64,000 bases of DNA from Archaeoglobus veneficus SNP6. GTDB lineage: Archaea > Halobacteriota > Archaeoglobi > Archaeoglobales > Archaeoglobaceae. Under the pieces are notes generated by a model. The model was not told the origin of the DNA. It did not search any database and worked only from the letters and a program-made list of their open reading frames with translations. Within the stretch, counting starts at the first letter, position 1. Every line of letters begins with the position of its first letter. Positions 61,271-64,000 of this stretch are shown piece after piece. The DNA is taken from contig NC_015320.1 in NCBI RefSeq assembly GCF_000194625.1, positions 558,001-622,000 of the forward strand, in the 5' to 3' direction. A program made the translations under genes and the position numbers.

Positions 61271-61486
61271 CTAAAGCAGCTCCGCAAATTCTTTAACAGT
61301 CATCCCACTTTGCTTTATAATCGCTCTTAACGTTCCCCTGTCAAGTTCCCTGTGAAGTGGAACTACAACAATCCCTGTCCCTTCCTTATACAGAACGACA
61401 TGGCTCCCTCTCTGCCTTTCAACACTCCAGCCAGCTTTAACAAGAGCTTTGATTGCCTCTTCGCCAGAGATCCTTGGCAGTTTCAA
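61271..61486 (-). CDS. hicA: HicA mRNA interferase toxin
   Basis: The 71-aa protein is a HicA dsRBD-like fold: ISGEEAIKALVKAGWSVERQ, then GSHVVLYKEGTGIVVVPLHR with the catalytic His in GSHVV. It cleaves mRNA when not held by HicB. The order here is hicB upstream, hicA downstream, overlapping by 4 bp. The pair lies between attR of element 2 and an older att relic. Confidence 0.9.
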   Translation of the reverse strand: MKLPRISGEEAIKALVKAGWSVERQRGSHVVLYKEGTGIVVVPLHRELDRGTLRAIIKQSGMTVKEFAELL

Positions 61487-61689
61487 ACAACCACTTCCAC
61501 AACTTCGGCCTTCTGCATCTTTTCAAGCTCTTTCTCCTGAAGAACTTCAAGATAGAGTTCTATAGCCTCTTTTATGTTCTTCAGAGCCTCTTCTCTGGTT
61601 CTACCCTGTGAGATGCATCCTGGAAGAGAAGGAACGGTGACAACGTAATAACCGTCTTCCCCCTCTTCTAGGATAACCTTGAATTTCAT
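61483..61689 (-). CDS. hicB: HicB antitoxin
   Basis: The 68-aa protein starts MKFKVILEEGEDGYYVVTVP and continues SLPGCISQGRTREEALKNIK, the RNase H-like HicB domain; no separate DNA-binding domain is present. The start at 61689 is family-like; the open frame extends to 61752. It neutralises HicA. A frameshifted relative lies at 34905-35214. Confidence 0.9.
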   Translation of the reverse strand: MKFKVILEEGEDGYYVVTVPSLPGCISQGRTREEALKNIKEAIELYLEVLQEKELEKMQKAEVVEVVV

Positions 61690-61752
61690 GGGTTTTATTC
61701 TGCCAAGGATGTATATTACCCTATCGTTGAGTTTGTCGGGGATGCCTCCCAC

Positions 61753-61834
61753 TTATTTCTGCTGAATTCTCAGAATTCTGTAAATCGCTATATTTGGGAG
61801 CCTTGATGCCATGATGGGTTCAGATCTCAGCTAC
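61753..61834. repeat. Degenerate att/int relic of an earlier integration
   Basis: TTATTTCTGCTGAATT and TGTAAATCGCT, then TTTGGGAGCC and GTTCAGATCTCAGC match the attR junction of element 2 (from 61083 on), in the same order with small indels. The matched text covers both the start of int(C) and the tRNA-Pro half. This is the decayed right end of an older related element at the same tRNA. Confidence 0.75.
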
Positions 61835-61874
61835 TTGGATTTTAGATTTTTGTAATGCAGCGTTATGGCACGAC

Positions 61875-63212
61875 TTACTGATTGATAGCGTATCCGGATG
61901 GTTCTGATTCGATGTAAACATCAACATTGCCCCATTCGTGACACCTTGAGCATCCGCCTGACGCCCCTCCTCCACCTTTACTTTTTGTTGCATGCACTGC
62001 AGCTTCATGGCAGCCCATACAAACGTCTCCATGGTACATTCTTGCATAAGTTGCAGTCTGATTTAGCAAGTTTTCGTGATCATCAGGATCTGTCTTGCCG
62101 ACTGGTCCCGAATATGCACTTGCATTTAGTATTGCATTGTATGCGTCAAAAGTTTTTCCGTAACCATGGCACGTCAGGCATGAGACTTTCTCTGCACAGT
62201 GAACAAGTCCTTTGTTTGCAGCCGTATCAGGCACTGAAGGGTTATAATGGCAGTCTTTACAGTATGTGTTATTTATCAGCGATGTGTTAAGCGAGTACGT
62301 TGACGTATATCCATCATACACTCCTCTCGCGTGAAATCTGATGTCTCCCCACAGATTAGTTAGGTACCAAGACCATCCAGGTTTAGTAGGATTAACGTAC
62401 CTATAGATCGGAGCATGAGTTCCATTAATTAATCCCTCATAAATGTTCTCATGGCACTTTGAGCAGTTTATACTATCCATTGGTAGAAATTCATGTTTAC
62501 CACTAAATTCTGTTGACTTAGCGGCGGTTATGGTGTAAGTGCGAGTTCCATTTGGTGAAAAGGACGTAAAATTCCAGTAAAGTGTTGAATAATCGATATT
62601 CCAGTGATAAGTGTACGATATCTCCTTCGAATAATTCGTGTGACAGAGCAGACAGCCAATATTCATATCCCCAAGCGTGTCATTAGCGTATTCAATCAGC
62701 CTTTTGTGGGCTGCATAGTATGAGATTCGAGAAACGTCGATTGTATAGTTCGGTATGCGTGAATTATCTGGGATGTATGCCAGATTAAAGCCCGCCGCTG
62801 CTGGAGCGTAACTTATCCCGCCATGTATATTCCTGATAGGTGTAGTTTTCCAGTGACACTCTAAACAGTTCGGCACGTACGCCGCATGAGCCTGCCTTCC
62901 CGGATGCGCTCCCGTTGAATTTATCACAGCAAATTTCACGCCGGTGCCGTTGTAGCGGTGGCAGGTTTCGCAGCTTAAATCACTATGTGGAGCTTTTGGA
63001 TTGGAATACAGCTCATTCCACACCCTGAGATGGCACTGTTTGCAGTACTCGTCGCTTCCGCTTCCAACTGTAACGTTTATCACTCCTGATTCCGCATTGT
63101 TATCAAAATTGAAGGTTGAATGTGAGCCTACGAAAAGAGTGATGACTGGTGTAGCGTACACGAGCATAGCCGCTGCAGCGGCGATCAGCAGGAGCACAAC
63201 TTTACTATTCAT
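61875..63212 (-). CDS. Nine-heme c-type cytochrome
   Basis: The 445-aa protein has an N-terminal signal or anchor (VVLLLIAAAAAMLVYATPVI) and nine CXXCH motifs: CKQCH, CETCH, CLECH, CLLCH, CSKCH, CKDCH, CLTCH, CMGCH and CSRCH. It is exported and probably moves electrons to outside acceptors or from outer enzymes. The C-terminus (VDVYIESEPSGYAINQ) is soluble. It is 9 bp downstream of a related cytochrome on the same strand. Confidence 0.92.
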   Translation of the reverse strand: MNSKVVLLLIAAAAAMLVYATPVITLFVGSHSTFNFDNNAESGVINVTVGSGSDEYCKQCHLRVWNELYSNPKAPHSDLSCETCHRYNGTGVKFAVINSTGAHPGRQAHAAYVPNCLECHWKTTPIRNIHGGISYAPAAAGFNLAYIPDNSRIPNYTIDVSRISYYAAHKRLIEYANDTLGDMNIGCLLCHTNYSKEISYTYHWNIDYSTLYWNFTSFSPNGTRTYTITAAKSTEFSGKHEFLPMDSINCSKCHENIYEGLINGTHAPIYRYVNPTKPGWSWYLTNLWGDIRFHARGVYDGYTSTYSLNTSLINNTYCKDCHYNPSVPDTAANKGLVHCAEKVSCLTCHGYGKTFDAYNAILNASAYSGPVGKTDPDDHENLLNQTATYARMYHGDVCMGCHEAAVHATKSKGGGGASGGCSRCHEWGNVDVYIESEPSGYAINQ

Positions 63213-63221
63213 CCCACCACC

Positions 63222-63950
63222 TTAGCCGTAGTCTCTTCTTTCCTCAACTTCCACAAAGGCATATTTTGATGACGTGATGTTGAGATACGACTCATTGAAT
63301 CCCGTAACAGTTGAATATCCCGGGATAACGTGGTTAACTTCCAGCAACATACCACTACTTATATTGAAGTTTATCGTCAGATTCACCATCATATGACAGG
63401 CAACACACGCCTCGCTTGAATCGGGCAGCAATGTACCATTGTTTGCAACTATTGCCCCTCTAACAAAGGAGTTGTGCGCTTCACAAATCCCCGCATCGCT
63501 TGCGTTTGGATCGGTGTAGTTGTAGGGCGAGCCGTATATGCTCATGTCTTCAAATCCGCCAGCAAATGACATATTCTGCAGAGAACTCAGCGGTATCTCA
63601 ACATACCGGATTGCCTGCTGTCCGTTATACTGGTGGCAAAGCATACACGCAACAGTACTCGCAGCATGGGCTTGTTTTCCGGGAACAACGGCTGTACCTT
63701 TAACCTCCGCGTACGTAATATTAATGTCTGCCCTGTGGCACGAGCATCCTATATTCCTGTGATAGCTCGACATCAACTCAGTATGCACGTCAGCATGACA
63801 CTTAACACACGGCACATCATTATCCTGACCACTTAAGTCATACCACAGGTGCTGACCTGCAAAAAGGGATGCGGTGGATGGAAGAACAAGAACACCTATT
63901 GCGAAGAAAGTTATGATTATGATTATAATCTTTGGAATTTTGTTATCCAT
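63222..63950 (-). CDS. Multiheme cytochrome c with an unusual CXCH motif
   Basis: The 242-aa protein has an N-terminal membrane segment (KIIIIIITFFAIGVLVLPST) and three CXXCH motifs (CVKCH, CMLCH, CVACH). A fourth site reads NIGCSCHRAD, a CXCH, where the paralogue downstream has CETCH. The region around it aligns well with the nine-heme protein (HTELMSS versus WNELYSN; VPGKQAHAA versus HPGRQAHAA). The gene heads the cytochrome pair; the last 50 bp of the window upstream of it are an AT-rich promoter-like region. Confidence 0.87.
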   Translation of the reverse strand: MDNKIPKIIIIIITFFAIGVLVLPSTASLFAGQHLWYDLSGQDNDVPCVKCHADVHTELMSSYHRNIGCSCHRADINITYAEVKGTAVVPGKQAHAASTVACMLCHQYNGQQAIRYVEIPLSSLQNMSFAGGFEDMSIYGSPYNYTDPNASDAGICEAHNSFVRGAIVANNGTLLPDSSEACVACHMMVNLTINFNISSGMLLEVNHVIPGYSTVTGFNESYLNITSSKYAFVEVEERRDYG

Positions 63951-64000
63951 ATTGTCTCAATCTTTTTACGTTATTTAAATATTGCTTCTGAACACTCTGA

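Overview
The window is archaeal DNA, most likely from the Archaeoglobaceae (Archaeoglobus, Geoglobus or Ferroglobus). Evidence: an archaeal 7S/SRP RNA, CDP-archaeol synthase beside a tetraether-synthase-like radical SAM enzyme, a TIP49/RuvB-like ATPase, NurA, two Amt-GlnK pairs, a tungsto/molybdo formate dehydrogenase, TATA-type promoters, and multiheme c-type cytochromes. The genus is inference. The chromosome is interrupted by two integrated elements, each inside a tRNA gene, and these are the most interesting parts.

Layout. 1-4.2 kb: two transferred-looking membrane genes, a small sulfite-reductase-like protein divergent from a Bat-type regulator across a 26-bp perfect palindrome, then rubrerythrin and peroxiredoxin. 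4.3-17.7 kb: a 13.3-kb provirus in tRNA-Leu(GAG), bounded by a 43-bp direct repeat. It has a leftward early-type operon (packaging ATPase, AbrB and RHH regulators, a PD-(D/E)XK-like protein, many small ORFs) and a rightward structural operon (a predicted double-jelly-roll major capsid protein, several tiny single-membrane-span proteins, probable vertex/spike proteins). This places it with tailless icosahedral, membrane-containing viruses of the STIV / TKV4 / MVV lineage. 17.8-22 kb: NurA and a HAS-barrel protein, pyrE, carS and tes. 22-32 kb: nitrogen genes (amt-glnK twice), a tail-to-tail toxin-antitoxin pair, a K+/H+ antiporter, flavodiiron protein, and an in-frame NifH-ModC chimera. 32-45 kb: housekeeping genes, a broken hicB, tRNA-Val(TAC), SRP RNA, a split LysO exporter and a glycosyltransferase cluster. 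45-51 kb: a Cys-type formate dehydrogenase (fdhA-fdhB) convergent with a polyferredoxin and a TorD-like chaperone. 51.2-61.2 kb: a second, 9.9-kb element in tRNA-Pro(TGG), bounded by a 45-bp direct repeat, with a DnaG-like primase-helicase, small regulators, two iteron-like repeat sets and a two-span membrane protein. 61.2-64 kb: HicAB, a degenerate older att copy, and two multiheme cytochromes c.

Main discovery. In both elements the integrase gene is cut by integration (SSV type). Joining attL to attR restores, exactly in frame, one ORF of 381 aa (element 1) or 413 aa (element 2). In both, the piece left behind at attL, Int(N), is a ribbon-helix-helix-like domain, and the piece at attR, Int(C), is the tyrosine recombinase. 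So two otherwise unrelated elements place attP between an RHH domain and the catalytic domain. Integration would dismantle the recombinase and release a free RHH protein, a possible built-in lysogeny switch. In element 1 the att core covers the 5' half of the tRNA, so the reconstituted tRNA-Leu is now downstream of the viral int(N) instead of its native promoter.
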